Positions 42,871 through 52,013 of a stretch of DNA of 64,000 nt are shown here, in pieces. Under the pieces are notes generated by a model. That model was not told the origin of the DNA. It ran no database searches and saw only the letters and a list, made by a program, of their open reading frames with translations. Both the position numbers and the translations under genes were made by a program. Position 1 is the stretch's first letter; each line of letters opens with the position of its first letter. Origin of the DNA: Novosphingobium sp. SG919 (GTDB lineage: Bacteria; Pseudomonadota; Alphaproteobacteria; Sphingomonadales; Sphingomonadaceae); NCBI RefSeq assembly GCF_012932495.1, contig NZ_JABCNG010000001.1, positions 124,001 to 188,000 of the forward strand, written 5' to 3'.

Positions 42871-44028
42871 TTAAGGGGTAATCGTCTCGGGCCGTCCATC
42901 GGCATCGAAACGCAGCGACACCGGCACATTGACCATCGGGGCAGGCGGCGTTTCCCCGCGCTTGAGCGACATGACGAAGGCCAGGATTGCCGCGATCGGG
43001 CCATAGAGTTCCTCGCGGATCACCTGGCGTTCGCGCGTGGTGTAATAGACCGAGCGGGCCAGCGCCGGATATTCCAGCGTGGGCACGGAAAGTTCGGCGG
43101 CCAGTTCGCGCATCGCCAGCGCCTTTTCCCCGCGCCCCTTGGCGAGCACGATCGGGGCGGGCGCCACTTGCGGATCATAGGCCAGCGCCACGGCAAAGTG
43201 GGTGGGGTTGGTGATCACGAACTGCGCATCGCGCATCGCCTTGTTGACGCCGGCCATGGCGATCTGGCGCTGGCGGCCGCGGATGGCGGCCCTCTTTTCG
43301 GGCGACCCTTCGCTTTCCTTGGTTTCGTCGCGAATGTCCTGAAGGCTCATGCGCAGGCGCATGAAGCGGCGCACGAACTGCACCGGGAAATCGATCAGCG
43401 CGATGATCACCAGCCCTGCCGAAAGCAGCACCAGCAGCGACAGCACCGCGTCCCAGGCATAGCCGAGCTGGCCTGCCAGCGCCCCTTGCGTGATCTGCCC
43501 GCCGCCCAGCCCGACCAGCGCTGCCAGCCGCCCACGCAGCCAGATGTAGGCCAGCACCCCCAGCAGCATTACCTTGGCCAGGCCCTTGCCCAGCTCGATC
43601 AGGCCCTGCATCCCGAACATGCGGGTGAGGCCCTTGAGCGGATCGAGCCGCGAACCCTTGGGCGCCAGGTTTCCCGCGTTCCACCGACCGTTGGAAAAGG
43701 CCAGTTGCGACACCAGCGCCACGGCCATCAGCGCCACGCCGAGCAGCAGGACCGGCGGCATCACCGCGATCAGCGCGCCGGCAATCCGCTGCGCCGGATC
43801 GAAATGGTCGAGCGTATCGCGATCCCAGGCAAAGCCGCTGCGCGTGACCTGGCCCAGTTGCCCCAGCATCCACGGCCCGGCCAGCCATAGCCAGGCAACG
43901 CCCGCCAGGACGCCGGCCGCCGTGCCCAGTTCGCGCGAGCGCAGGACATCGCCATTACTGGCTGCATCGCGTTTGCGCTTTTCGGTTGGGGCGAATGTCT
44001 TTTCGCCGCTGCCTTCGCCTTCGGCCAT
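42871..44028 (-). CDS. flhB: Flagellar export switch protein FlhB
   Basis: 385 aa. Four transmembrane segments lie in residues about 30-215, followed by the cytoplasmic domain with the autocleavage motif NPTH (FVITNPTHFAVALAYDPQVAPAPIV). It switches export specificity from hook to filament substrates together with FliK. It starts 4 bp after the fliR stop. Confidence 0.95.
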   Translation of the reverse strand: MAEGEGSGEKTFAPTEKRKRDAASNGDVLRSRELGTAAGVLAGVAWLWLAGPWMLGQLGQVTRSGFAWDRDTLDHFDPAQRIAGALIAVMPPVLLLGVALMAVALVSQLAFSNGRWNAGNLAPKGSRLDPLKGLTRMFGMQGLIELGKGLAKVMLLGVLAYIWLRGRLAALVGLGGGQITQGALAGQLGYAWDAVLSLLVLLSAGLVIIALIDFPVQFVRRFMRLRMSLQDIRDETKESEGSPEKRAAIRGRQRQIAMAGVNKAMRDAQFVITNPTHFAVALAYDPQVAPAPIVLAKGRGEKALAMRELAAELSVPTLEYPALARSVYYTTRERQVIREELYGPIAAILAFVMSLKRGETPPAPMVNVPVSLRFDADGRPETITP

Positions 44029-44032
44029 GGCG

Positions 44033-44815
44033 CTATTTCACCAGCAGGGCCTGCGCCTGGCCCAGGCCGAGCGCGACGAGATCGGTCAATGCATCGGCGA
44101 CCAGCGGTGCCGAGGCGACGAGCGCGCCGATCCCCGCCAGCACGCCCAGCGGCAGGCCCAGCGCAAAGATGTTGAGGCTGGGCGCCGAACGCGCCAGCAC
44201 CCCGAACGTCAACTGGACGAGCAGCAGCAAGAGCACCAGCGGCAGCGCGATGGCCAGCGCCGAAACGAACATCTGCGTGCCGAACCCGGCGATCAGGCCC
44301 ATGCGATCGGGCGTGAACCACCCGCCACCGGGCGGAAACGCGCGATAGCTTTCCACCAGCAGGGCAAACCATTGCAGATGCGCGCCAAGGCCCAGGAAGA
44401 TCACCGTCAGCAGGACCGAGAAATACTGTCCCAGCGCGGGCGAATGCGCGCCCGAAACAGGATCGGCGGCGGTCGCGATGCTCATGCCCATGCTTGCCCC
44501 GATCAGTTCGGCGGCAATGACCGGTGCGGCAAAGGCGAATTGCAGGACAAAGCCCAGCGCCAGGCCAATCACCACTTCGTCCGCCACATCGAGCAGGCCG
44601 GGCAGCGAGAACAGCGCCGGTGGCGCGGCAATCGCCGTCCAGTTGCACAAGAGCACCGCCAGCGCGCCGGCCAGCACCACGCGCACATTGGCCGGCACTT
44701 GCTGGCTGCCGAACAGCGGCACGGCGAACAAGGCAGCGCCGCAGCGCGTCATCAGGAAGACCATGCGCCAGAATTCCGCTTCCAGCGCGCCGAACCCGAA
44801 GTTGAGCGCAATCAT
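44033..44815 (-). CDS. fliR: Flagellar export gate protein FliR
   Basis: 260 aa, highly hydrophobic, six predicted membrane segments; the tract DEVVIGLALGFVLQFAFAAPVIAAELIG is the FliR family core. It forms the export gate with FliP and FliQ in the inner membrane. It follows fliQ by 15 bp. Confidence 0.94.
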   Translation of the reverse strand: MIALNFGFGALEAEFWRMVFLMTRCGAALFAVPLFGSQQVPANVRVVLAGALAVLLCNWTAIAAPPALFSLPGLLDVADEVVIGLALGFVLQFAFAAPVIAAELIGASMGMSIATAADPVSGAHSPALGQYFSVLLTVIFLGLGAHLQWFALLVESYRAFPPGGGWFTPDRMGLIAGFGTQMFVSALAIALPLVLLLLLVQLTFGVLARSAPSLNIFALGLPLGVLAGIGALVASAPLVADALTDLVALGLGQAQALLVK

Positions 44816-44830
44816 GGCGCCATTGCCCCC

Positions 44831-45103
44831 TTATTGCCCGGTAGCCGCGATCTGGGCGAACACGTCTTTCATGAAATCGCCGATCAGGCCCAGCATGGCC
44901 CCGCCCAGCAGGACCAGGATCACGGCCGTGACCGCCAGTTTGGGCACGAAGGTGAGCGTCTGCTCGTTCACCGAGGTGGCCGCCTGGATAATCCCCACGA
45001 CGAGGCCCACGGCGAGGCTCGCGATCAGCACGGGGGCGGCGACCAGCGCGGTGATCCACAGCATGCGATCAGCCAGGGCGAGGAGCGATGCGGTATCGTC
45101 CAT
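44831..45103 (-). CDS. fliQ: Flagellar export gate protein FliQ
   Basis: 90 aa with two transmembrane helices (LWITALVAAPVLIASLAVGLVVG and VTAVILVLLGGAMLGLIGDF) around the conserved IIQAATSVNEQTLTFVPKL. It is a normal-length FliQ, part of the export gate, between fliP and fliR. Confidence 0.94.
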   Translation of the reverse strand: MDDTASLLALADRMLWITALVAAPVLIASLAVGLVVGIIQAATSVNEQTLTFVPKLAVTAVILVLLGGAMLGLIGDFMKDVFAQIAATGQ

Positions 45104-45115
45104 GGTCTTGCGCCC

Positions 45116-46024
45116 CTATCCGAAGCTCGATGCCAGGCTGCCCATCAAGAGCGCCCAGCCATCGACCAGCACGAACAGCAAGAGCTTGAACGGCAATGAC
45201 ACCACCGTGGGCGACATCATCATCATCCCCAGGCTCATCAGCACCGAGGACACCACCAGGTCGATCACCAGGAACGGCAGGAACAGCATGAAGCCGATCT
45301 GGAACGCGGTTTTCAGCTCGCTGGTGACGAAGGCGGGCAGCAGGATGGAAAAGGGAATGTCGCGGCTGGCGGTGAAATGCGGCGCCTTGGCCATGTCGGT
45401 GAACATCAGCAAGTCGCGCTCGCGCGTCTGGTGCACCATGAAGGCGTGGAATTCCATGCCCGCCGCCCCGATCGCCTGTTCGGCGTTGATCTGCCCGGCC
45501 GAATAGGGCTGGATCGCGATGGCATTCACCCGATCGAGCGTGGGTGCCATCACGAACAGCGAGAGGAACAGCGACAGCCCGATCAGGATCTGGTTGGGCG
45601 GCGATTGCTGCAACCCCAGCGCCGTGCGCAGGATCGAAAGCACCACCAGGATGCGCGTGAAGCTGGTCATCATCAGGATCAGCGAGGGCAGGATCGTGAG
45701 CAGCCCCATGATCAGCAGGAGCTGCAACGAGAGCGACAGGCTGCCCTGCGACTGCGCCCCGGCAATCTGGCTGAACGCGCGATCGAGCGCGCCGGGGATG
45801 GCGGTTACGCCGGGGGTGCTTTGGGCCAGGGCCGGGGACGGGAGGAAGAGGAGGGCGAGCAGGATGCTCCCCCTCCTCTTCAGAGGACGGGGCTGGGGGG
45901 TGGTGAAGGCCTGACGCGCCGGCGCAAGGGCGCGCACCACCCCCCGACCCCCTCCTCTGAAGAGGAGGGGGAGACGATCGGCCGTTTTCGTGGAAGCGGG
46001 GTGGTCGAGGTTCATCGCGCTCAC
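45116..46024 (-). CDS. fliP: Flagellar export gate protein FliP, with extended N-terminus
   Basis: 302 aa, about 50 longer than usual. The FliP core is intact (LLLIMGLLTILPSLILMMTSFTRI, SPPNQILIGLSLFLS, TRERDLLMFTDMA, FMLFLPFLVIDLVVSSVLMSLGM). The hydrophobic signal segment is ILLALLFLPSPALA near residues 54-67. Residues 18-53 are encoded by a long palindrome (45867-45973). The GTG at 46024 overlaps the fliO stop and has AGGA just upstream; an ATG lies at 46015. No ATG lies after the palindrome, so the insert seems to be translated unless a rare start is used. Confidence 0.92.
   Translation of the reverse strand: MSAMNLDHPASTKTADRLPLLFRGGGRGVVRALAPARQAFTTPQPRPLKRRGSILLALLFLPSPALAQSTPGVTAIPGALDRAFSQIAGAQSQGSLSLSLQLLLIMGLLTILPSLILMMTSFTRILVVLSILRTALGLQQSPPNQILIGLSLFLSLFVMAPTLDRVNAIAIQPYSAGQINAEQAIGAAGMEFHAFMVHQTRERDLLMFTDMAKAPHFTASRDIPFSILLPAFVTSELKTAFQIGFMLFLPFLVIDLVVSSVLMSLGMMMMSPTVVSLPFKLLLFVLVDGWALLMGSLASSFG
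45867..45973. repeat. 107-bp palindromic element inside fliP
   Basis: Terminal 21-bp arms at 45867-45887 and 45953-45973 are perfect inverted copies (one begins CTCCCCCTCCTC). An inner 11-bp arm (GGGGGGTGGTG at 45895-45905, CACCACCCCCC at 45935-45945) continues the stem. The loop centre is GC-rich. It resembles the repeated GC-rich palindromes of sphingomonad intergenic DNA, such as the one at 32226, but here it lies in a coding frame without breaking it. Confidence 0.88.
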
Positions 46025-46296
46025 GCGTCCTGCTCCCGCGCGCGCGCGGGCGCTTCGGCCAGGCGGACGAGGCCGGTCTTGGAGGTGGAGACCAGAATCT
46101 CGCGGTCGTGGAATTCGATCACCGCCAGGCGCAGGGTGGGCGAGAGCATCTGCGTTTCGATCACCTTGACGGTGCGCTGCCCGGTGGGGGTGCCGAACTT
46201 GCCTTCGAAACGCTTGGCCAGGCGCAGCGAGCCCCAGGCGAGGCCGCCGATGAGCGGCAGCACGACGAGCAGCTTGAGAATGTACCAGACCATCAC
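46021..46296 (-). CDS. fliO: Flagellar assembly protein FliO
   Basis: 91 aa. One transmembrane segment (WYILKLLVVLPLIGGLAWGSL) is followed by a beta-rich cytoplasmic domain (RTVKVIETQMLSPTLRLAVIEFHDREILVSTSKTGLVRL), the FliO pattern. It helps assemble the FliP/FliR gate. It overlaps both fliN and fliP by 4 bp. Confidence 0.88.
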   Translation of the reverse strand: MMVWYILKLLVVLPLIGGLAWGSLRLAKRFEGKFGTPTGQRTVKVIETQMLSPTLRLAVIEFHDREILVSTSKTGLVRLAEAPARAREQDA

Positions 46297-46568
46297 GCCA
46301 CGTCCTTGCGCGGGGCGTTTTCGGTGCCGGCCAGCTCCACGATGCGCAGGCCGAAGCGATCGCCCTGGGCGACCACTTCGCCGCGCGCGATCAGCTTGCC
46401 GTTGACCATCACGTCGAGCAGTTCGTCGGTCAGCCGGTCGAGCATGACGACGCTTTCCTCGCCCAGCGCCAGCACGTCCTTGAGCTTCATCTCGGTGCGG
46501 CCCAACTCGACGGTGAGGCGCACGTCGACATCCTTGAGGAAATCGAAACCGCGCGGTTGAAACGACAT
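46293..46568 (-). CDS. fliN: Flagellar motor switch protein FliN
   Basis: 91 aa SpoA domain: LKDVDVRLTVELGRTEMKLKDVLAL, then GEESVVMLDRLTDELLDVMVNGKLIARGEVVAQGDRFGLRI. It forms the lower C-ring with FliM and docks FliH. It is short because the variable N-terminal extension of many FliN proteins is nearly absent. Confidence 0.94.
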   Translation of the reverse strand: MSFQPRGFDFLKDVDVRLTVELGRTEMKLKDVLALGEESVVMLDRLTDELLDVMVNGKLIARGEVVAQGDRFGLRIVELAGTENAPRKDVA

Positions 46569-46593
46569 TGTGAGAACCCCCAAAAAGAGAAAG

Positions 46594-47499
46594 CTAGAAA
46601 ACCTGTGAAAGCTGCACCGCCAGGCGATCATCCACCGCGCCCACGGTGCCATGGGCGATGGTTTGCCCGGCCACGCGCAAAGGCACGGCGCGCGCCACCG
46701 GCACGGGCAGGATCTGGCCCACTTCCAGCGCCGAAATGGCCGCCAGCGGCAGGCGGATATCCACCAGCACCGCGCTGAGCGGCAGCGGCACATCGGCAAA
46801 TGGCTGGTCACGCGGATCGGCCGGGGCGTGTTCGCTGCTGGCGGGCGGACGCTCGCCATTGGCAAAGAGCGCAGCCAGCGTATCGTAGGGAAACGCCATT
46901 TCGATCGCCCAGGCCGGGCGGCCCGGCTCGGTGATCGAAAAGACCAGGGCCACGATGTTCTCATCGTTGCCGAAGGGCGCCAGGTGATCGATATTGCCCT
47001 CGCGGCGCAGCGGGCGGATGGCGCCGGCATCGTCCGCGCCCAGCGCTGCGGCCAGGCGCCCGGCCAGCATCGCTTCCAGGCGCTGCACCATCAGCTCGGC
47101 CGACAGTGGCAATTCGCGCGGCAATTGTTGCGGGGCAATGCCGGCGCCGCCAAAGGCGCGATCCACCAGGCGCAGCACCGCTTCGCCCGCCACCATGCCC
47201 AGGATGCGGTGCTGCCCCGGGCCGGCACCAAACAGCGTGTAGGCGCCCAGGTTGCGATGCCCCATCACCTGCATCGTGGCATAATCGGAATAGACCGTGC
47301 GTTCCGGGCGGCTGCATTCCACCGACGGCTCTTCCCCGCCCAGCAAACCGGCCAGGGCCCCTGCCAGCTCGCGTGAGAACCGTTCGGCCGTGCGCGTCAA
47401 TGCCGTCACCAGGTCTGCCTGGCTCGGGCCGGGGCGCAGCAGTTGCGCGCAGTGGCGGGCCACCACGCGCTCTGCCACGAATTCCCGTTCAGGCTTCAT
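46594..47499 (-). CDS. fliM: Flagellar motor switch protein FliM
   Basis: 301 aa from MKPEREFVAERVV. The middle CheC-like domain includes YSDYATMQVMGHRNLGAYTL and the C-terminal SpoA domain PLPLSAVLVDIRLPLAAISAL, then VGQILPVPVARAVPL. It sits in the C-ring and receives phospho-CheY. The N-terminal CheY-binding EIDALL motif is not obvious, so CheY contact may differ. It follows fliL by 43 bp. Confidence 0.88.
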   Translation of the reverse strand: MKPEREFVAERVVARHCAQLLRPGPSQADLVTALTRTAERFSRELAGALAGLLGGEEPSVECSRPERTVYSDYATMQVMGHRNLGAYTLFGAGPGQHRILGMVAGEAVLRLVDRAFGGAGIAPQQLPRELPLSAELMVQRLEAMLAGRLAAALGADDAGAIRPLRREGNIDHLAPFGNDENIVALVFSITEPGRPAWAIEMAFPYDTLAALFANGERPPASSEHAPADPRDQPFADVPLPLSAVLVDIRLPLAAISALEVGQILPVPVARAVPLRVAGQTIAHGTVGAVDDRLAVQLSQVF

Positions 47500-47542
47500 C
47501 GTCTTCGTTCCCCATTGCCCCCAGCGGGGGATTTCCCGTGTG

Positions 47543-48142
47543 TCACTGCACGATGAACTGCTTGAAATAGACCGCGTCCACGCCGCCAAAGCCTTCGGTG
47601 TCGGTCAGCACCTTGTTGATCGCGGCGGTCATGCGCGCTTGCAGGCGCTGCTTGCCCTGGGTGGTTTCCACATCGGTATCGGGCGTATCGGCCAGCACGG
47701 TGAGCAGCGCCGAACGGATCGCCAACTCGTGCTTCTTCATCCACATCACCACGCGATAGTCGCGCCGGGTGGATGCCGCGATCGAGGCCTGGATCAGTCG
47801 GTCGCTGTCCTTGAGATTCGAGGTGAAATCGTCGGAGAACGAATAATAGACGGTGCGGTATTCGCTGCCGCCTTCGCCTTCCACTTCCTTGGCGCCGCCT
47901 TCGCCTTCGCCGCCTTCCTTGGCCACGGGGGCATAGGGGTCTTCCTCGCCCTTGCGGATCAGCTTGGGCTTGTTGTCTTCGTGCACGATCACTTGCGGAC
48001 CGCCCAGGATGTGCATGGCAAACAGGGCATAGACCCCGCCCCCGCCCAGCGCGAGGGTGGCCACGACCACGCCGATGAGCACCATCGGACCGCCCTTCTT
48101 CTTCTTGGGCGCGTCCTTGTCCTTTTCCTTCTTGTCGCTCAT
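47543..48142 (-). CDS. fliL: Flagellar basal-body protein FliL
   Basis: 199 aa. A basic cytoplasmic tail (KKEKDKDAPKKKK) precedes one transmembrane segment (MVLIGVVVATLALGGGGVYALF). A Gly/Glu-rich linker leads to the periplasmic domain (IQASIAASTRRDYRVVMWMKKHELAIRSALLTVLAD ... FKQFIVQ at the C-terminus). It supports the stator ring. It lies between fliK and fliM. Confidence 0.93.
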   Translation of the reverse strand: MSDKKEKDKDAPKKKKGGPMVLIGVVVATLALGGGGVYALFAMHILGGPQVIVHEDNKPKLIRKGEEDPYAPVAKEGGEGEGGAKEVEGEGGSEYRTVYYSFSDDFTSNLKDSDRLIQASIAASTRRDYRVVMWMKKHELAIRSALLTVLADTPDTDVETTQGKQRLQARMTAAINKVLTDTEGFGGVDAVYFKQFIVQ

Positions 48143-48224
48143 GCCGGATCCTTGATCTTCAAATCGCCATCGGGTTCACACCAGCCTTGCGGGTGCAAAG
48201 GGCGCGAGGGGCGCAGGGGCGGGT

Positions 48225-50135
48225 TCAGGCGAACACGCCGCCCTGCGCGGAATCGGTTTCATCGCCACTGCCGCTGCCACGCCGTGCGGACTGGCTGGTG
48301 GTTTCGGGTGCGGGCGCGCGCGGCGCCGGGCGGCCATCGCCCCCCTGGCTGCCGGCATTGGCCTGGCCTTGCGCCTGGCCCTGCCCGGGGGCCTGGCCTT
48401 GCGCGGCATTGCCGGAGGTTTGGGACCCGGCGGTTTGCCCACTGCCGTTCTGGTTCGCCAGGGTGCCGGTATCAGCCCGGCTGGCCGCCAGCACGGCCGG
48501 GGCAAATCCGGGATCGGCGCTCGCCATCGTCACCGTGAGGCCATCGTCTTTCTGGCGAAATTCCAGATCGATGCGCCCGAACGTGCCGTGGGCCAGGGTC
48601 GCGGCCACCGCAGCGCCAGGGCCATCCTCGCGGGCGCGGGCCACGGCATCGACCAGCGCGGCCACTTGCGCGCCAGGGATGGCGGCAGTGGCTGTTGCGG
48701 GCGAAGCGGCCGGTGCCGCGCCGAAATCTGGCGATGGCACGGTGAAGGCGGCGGCCGGCGCGGCGGGCAGGGCCGCCGTTGCGCTGGCGGGTGCCGGCGC
48801 TGCAGGCGTTTCCGGAGCATCGCCGGGGTCTGCCGCCGCCAGCGGCGGGGTGGCCGTGTCGGTAGCGGCCGCCATGGCGGGGAGGGTGGCTGCGGCAGGC
48901 TGCATGGTGGTTTCGGTGGTGTTGGTGGCCGGCCCCTTGGCCACGCGCGCGGCCAGCACCTGCTGGATCGATGGGATGGGCGCGGCCTGCGCTGGGGCCG
49001 GTGCCACAACCTGGGCCTGTACTTGTGCCGGCAACTGGCCCTGCAGCGGGGCGGCAGCAATGGTGCCGGCACTATCGGGCGTCAGCGCGATCGTTGCGGT
49101 CTGGCCCTGGGCGTCCTGCGCGGGCCGGAAGGTGGCGACGAGCGGGGCGAGCGGCACGGCGGCCAGGGTCGCTTCGACGGGATCGGCGGGGACCGCCGCC
49201 GTCTTTGCGGAAACCGGAGCCGGGGCGGCCACCGATGGCTCGGTGCGGGGTGATGGCACGCTTTGGGCAAGCGCGTTCGGCGCAGGCAGGTTTGCGGCTG
49301 GCGCGCTGGTGGTGGGCCCGCTGGCAGGCGCAGTGCCGGGCAGCGCTGGCGCGGCCTGCGAACCGGCCAGCACCAGGGGCACGGGCGCTGTGGCGGCGTC
49401 GGCCAGCGGCAGCAATGTGGCATCCTGCGTTGTCGTGGCAAGGCTTGGCACATCGGCCAGCGCTGCCGGTGTATCGGGCGCCTCGGGTGCTTCGCGCGCG
49501 TCGTCCGCCACCTTGGCCACGCCATGGTTGGCGGCGTGGCGGCTGGCAAGCACGCTGGCCATCGCCTGTGCCGGAGCGGCAGCCGGGGCTGTCTGGACCG
49601 CCGGGACGGGCGCGGGTGCAAGCACGACCGGGGCAGCCGGTGCTTCGCTTGGCGCGGGGTCTGCCACGGGCACGGGCGTTGTCACCGATGCCGCCGGCGC
49701 GGGCTTGGGCACGGGCAAGGATGTGGCCAGCGGCGCTGCGACGGGCAGCGTTGCCGCACCCGCAGCCGGCTGGGCCGGCGCGGCATTGGCCGGCGGCGTT
49801 GCGGGCAGGCTCGCTACAGGGGGGGCAATGGTGAAGGGGCTGCCGCTTGCCGGCAAGGTCTTGCCGCTTTCCGGCAAAAGGGTTGCCGTGGCGGTCAACT
49901 CTGGCTTGGTGGCAAGGGCGGCGTCAGCCAGGGGTGCGGGCAAGGCTCCCGGCGGTGCCTCGGCCAGGGCCGGGGCCGCTGGCGGCGCGGCGAAGGCGGG
50001 ATCCGCATTGTCTAGAAACGCTGCAAATGCGCCGGTTTCGCCGGGCGGAGTCATGCCCGCCAGGGTTGACACGGTTCCACCCGCCAGGCTGGCAGACGGG
50101 GCAGAAGCGGCAAGTGGGGCAGCAATCGAAACCAT
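48225..50135 (-). CDS. fliK: Flagellar hook-length control protein FliK
   Basis: 636 aa, overwhelmingly Ala/Pro/Thr-rich, as expected of a secreted molecular ruler. The FliK C-terminal domain is recognisable near residues 515-570 (GTFGRIDLEFRQKDDGLTVTMAS). It ends with Gln/Gly-rich sequence. It measures hook length and triggers the FlhB switch. The long open frame on the other strand is a shadow of its biased codons. Confidence 0.82.
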   Translation of the reverse strand: MVSIAAPLAASAPSASLAGGTVSTLAGMTPPGETGAFAAFLDNADPAFAAPPAAPALAEAPPGALPAPLADAALATKPELTATATLLPESGKTLPASGSPFTIAPPVASLPATPPANAAPAQPAAGAATLPVAAPLATSLPVPKPAPAASVTTPVPVADPAPSEAPAAPVVLAPAPVPAVQTAPAAAPAQAMASVLASRHAANHGVAKVADDAREAPEAPDTPAALADVPSLATTTQDATLLPLADAATAPVPLVLAGSQAAPALPGTAPASGPTTSAPAANLPAPNALAQSVPSPRTEPSVAAPAPVSAKTAAVPADPVEATLAAVPLAPLVATFRPAQDAQGQTATIALTPDSAGTIAAAPLQGQLPAQVQAQVVAPAPAQAAPIPSIQQVLAARVAKGPATNTTETTMQPAAATLPAMAAATDTATPPLAAADPGDAPETPAAPAPASATAALPAAPAAAFTVPSPDFGAAPAASPATATAAIPGAQVAALVDAVARAREDGPGAAVAATLAHGTFGRIDLEFRQKDDGLTVTMASADPGFAPAVLAASRADTGTLANQNGSGQTAGSQTSGNAAQGQAPGQGQAQGQANAGSQGGDGRPAPRAPAPETTSQSARRGSGSGDETDSAQGGVFA

Positions 50136-50173
50136 CGCGGGGCAAGCTCCTGGGCGGGTTGAACACGGTTAAT

Positions 50174-50653
50174 TCAAGAGCCGTGCCAATCGCGCGAAGG
50201 GGGCGTAGGGATGGTTTCGGATGAGGGCTCTTCGCGGTTGCGCGTGGGCCCCAGCGGGGTGCTTGCCTGGGCTTGCGCTCGCGCCAGCAGCCGCGCTTCG
50301 GCGGTGATGCGATCGGCGACGGCGGCACGGCGACGCTCGGCCGTGGCCACTTCGGCGGCGCGGGCATCGGCGATGCGGCGGGCGGTGTCGATCTCGCCGG
50401 CCGTGCTGCGCGCGATGTGCTCCAGACCGGCGCGAAATGCGCCCAGGTGCGCGAGCGCCGCACCATCGCGGGCATCGGTGCGCGCGGCATACGTATCTGC
50501 CAGGGCGCCAGTGCGGCTGGCCAGGTTCTGCAACTGGGCCAGCGTGCCTTCGGCCTGGCCGGCCGCGACCATGGCCTGCCGATGGCCGATCTCGCGCAAG
50601 CGCTCCAGCCGGCGCAGCCGCGCCAGCCTTTGGTGTTGGGCCTTGATCGACAT
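50174..50653 (-). CDS. fliJ: FliJ-like flagellar export chaperone
   Basis: 159 aa, almost all heptad-rich helix (RLARLRRLERLREIGHRQAMVAAG, ... RRIADARAAEVATAERRRAAVADRI). FliJ is a coiled-coil stalk that connects the FliI ATPase ring to FlhA; sequence conservation is low, so the call rests on the coiled coil and on position 7 bp after fliI and before fliK. Confidence 0.8.
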   Translation of the reverse strand: MSIKAQHQRLARLRRLERLREIGHRQAMVAAGQAEGTLAQLQNLASRTGALADTYAARTDARDGAALAHLGAFRAGLEHIARSTAGEIDTARRIADARAAEVATAERRRAAVADRITAEARLLARAQAQASTPLGPTRNREEPSSETIPTPPSRDWHGS

Positions 50654-50660
50654 GGGAGGA

Positions 50661-52013
50661 TCAGCCGGCCAGCAACTGGGTCAACTGGGCAATCCCGATA
50701 TCCATCGGCACGACTTCGCGCGCCTCCTGCATGAGGAAATCAGCCAGCGCGGCATGCATGGCGATGGCCTGGTCCAGCTGCGGATCGGCGCCCTGGCGAT
50801 AGGCGCCCATCAGCACCAGGTCGCGGTTGGCCTCGTATGCGGCGACCAGCGCGCGGAACTGGCGAGCCAGGGCCTGGTGCTGCGGGCTGGTGATGTCGGT
50901 CATCACGCGGCTCAAGGAGGCGGGAATGTCGATGGCGGGATAGTGCCCGCGTTGCGCCAGATCGCGCGAGAGCACGATGTGCCCGTCCAGGATCGAACGT
51001 GCGGTATCGACCACGGGATCGTCCTGGTTGTCGCCATCGGCCAGCACGGTGTAGATTCCGGTGATCGAGCCGCCGCTCGCCGCCGAATTCCCGGCGCGTT
51101 CCACCAGCTTGGTGATCGTGGCCAGCGCCGAGGGCGGATAGCCGCGCGCCGCGCCCGGTTCGCCCAGCAGCAGCGCAATCTCGCGCCCGGCGTGGGCCAC
51201 GCGCGTCAGGCTGTCCATGATCAGCAGCACGCGCCGCCCCTGGGCACGGAAATATTCGGCCAGCGCCGTGGCCATCATCGCCCCGCGAATGCGCAAGTTG
51301 GGGGCGTGGTCTGCCGGCACGGCGATCACCGCGCTGTGCGCGCGTTTCGATCCGGCCATGTGGCGTTCCACGAAGTCGGACACTTCGCGCGCGCGTTCGC
51401 CGATCAGGCCCACGATCACGATCTCGGCCTGGGCGCCGTGGGCGATCATGTCGAGCAGCACCGATTTGCCCACCCCCGATCCGGCCATGATGCCGATGCG
51501 CTGGCCCACGCCGAAGGTGGTCAGCGCGTTGAGCGCGCGCACGCCGGTATCGAAGGCCTGGCGCACCGGGCTGCGATCGAGCGCGCCGGCGCGCACGCCG
51601 CCCGCTGGCCATTCGTGATGGGTGGCGAGCGGTGGGCCGCCGTCGATGGGATGGCCTTCGCCATCCACGGCGCGGCCCAGGAACGCTTCGCCCACCGGCA
51701 CCATGCCGGGCCGCCCTTCGGGTCGCACCCTTGCGCCGGGGCGCAGCAGGACCGGATCGCCCAGCAGCATCATCAGGCTGCGCCCGTTGCGAAAGCCGAT
51801 CACTTCGGCGGCCAGATCGCCGCGCCCATGGACAATACGGCATTGCGTGCCGATCGGCACCGACAGGCCCGATACTTCCAGCAAGCCGCCATCGCACGCG
51901 CTCAGCAGCCCGAAACGGCGCGGCGCCAGATCGGGATGGGCACCGGCCAGCCGCGTCAGCAATGGCAGCGCCGGGTGCAGCATGGCTGCAGCATCGTCCT
52001 TGCGCATCAGCAT
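50661..52013 (-). CDS. fliI: Flagellar export ATPase FliI
   Basis: 450 aa. The Walker A motif is GIMAGSGVGKSVLLDMIAHGA, Walker B is RVLLIMDSLTRVAHAGREIALLLGEP and the family signature IPASLSRVMTDI lies downstream. It hydrolyses ATP at the base of the export apparatus. It overlaps fliH by 7 bp. Confidence 0.95.
   Translation of the reverse strand: MLMRKDDAAAMLHPALPLLTRLAGAHPDLAPRRFGLLSACDGGLLEVSGLSVPIGTQCRIVHGRGDLAAEVIGFRNGRSLMMLLGDPVLLRPGARVRPEGRPGMVPVGEAFLGRAVDGEGHPIDGGPPLATHHEWPAGGVRAGALDRSPVRQAFDTGVRALNALTTFGVGQRIGIMAGSGVGKSVLLDMIAHGAQAEIVIVGLIGERAREVSDFVERHMAGSKRAHSAVIAVPADHAPNLRIRGAMMATALAEYFRAQGRRVLLIMDSLTRVAHAGREIALLLGEPGAARGYPPSALATITKLVERAGNSAASGGSITGIYTVLADGDNQDDPVVDTARSILDGHIVLSRDLAQRGHYPAIDIPASLSRVMTDITSPQHQALARQFRALVAAYEANRDLVLMGAYRQGADPQLDQAIAMHAALADFLMQEAREVVPMDIGIAQLTQLLAG

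Noticed and set aside
43574..45199. 541-aa + strand frame opposite flhB-fliQ
   Set aside because: Gln/Arg/His-rich antisense shadow with no domain; the leftward export-gate genes are certain.
48187..50172. 661-aa open frame opposite fliK
   Set aside because: Ala/Gly/Ser-rich shadow of the strongly biased fliK codons; fliK fits operon position and C-terminal domain.
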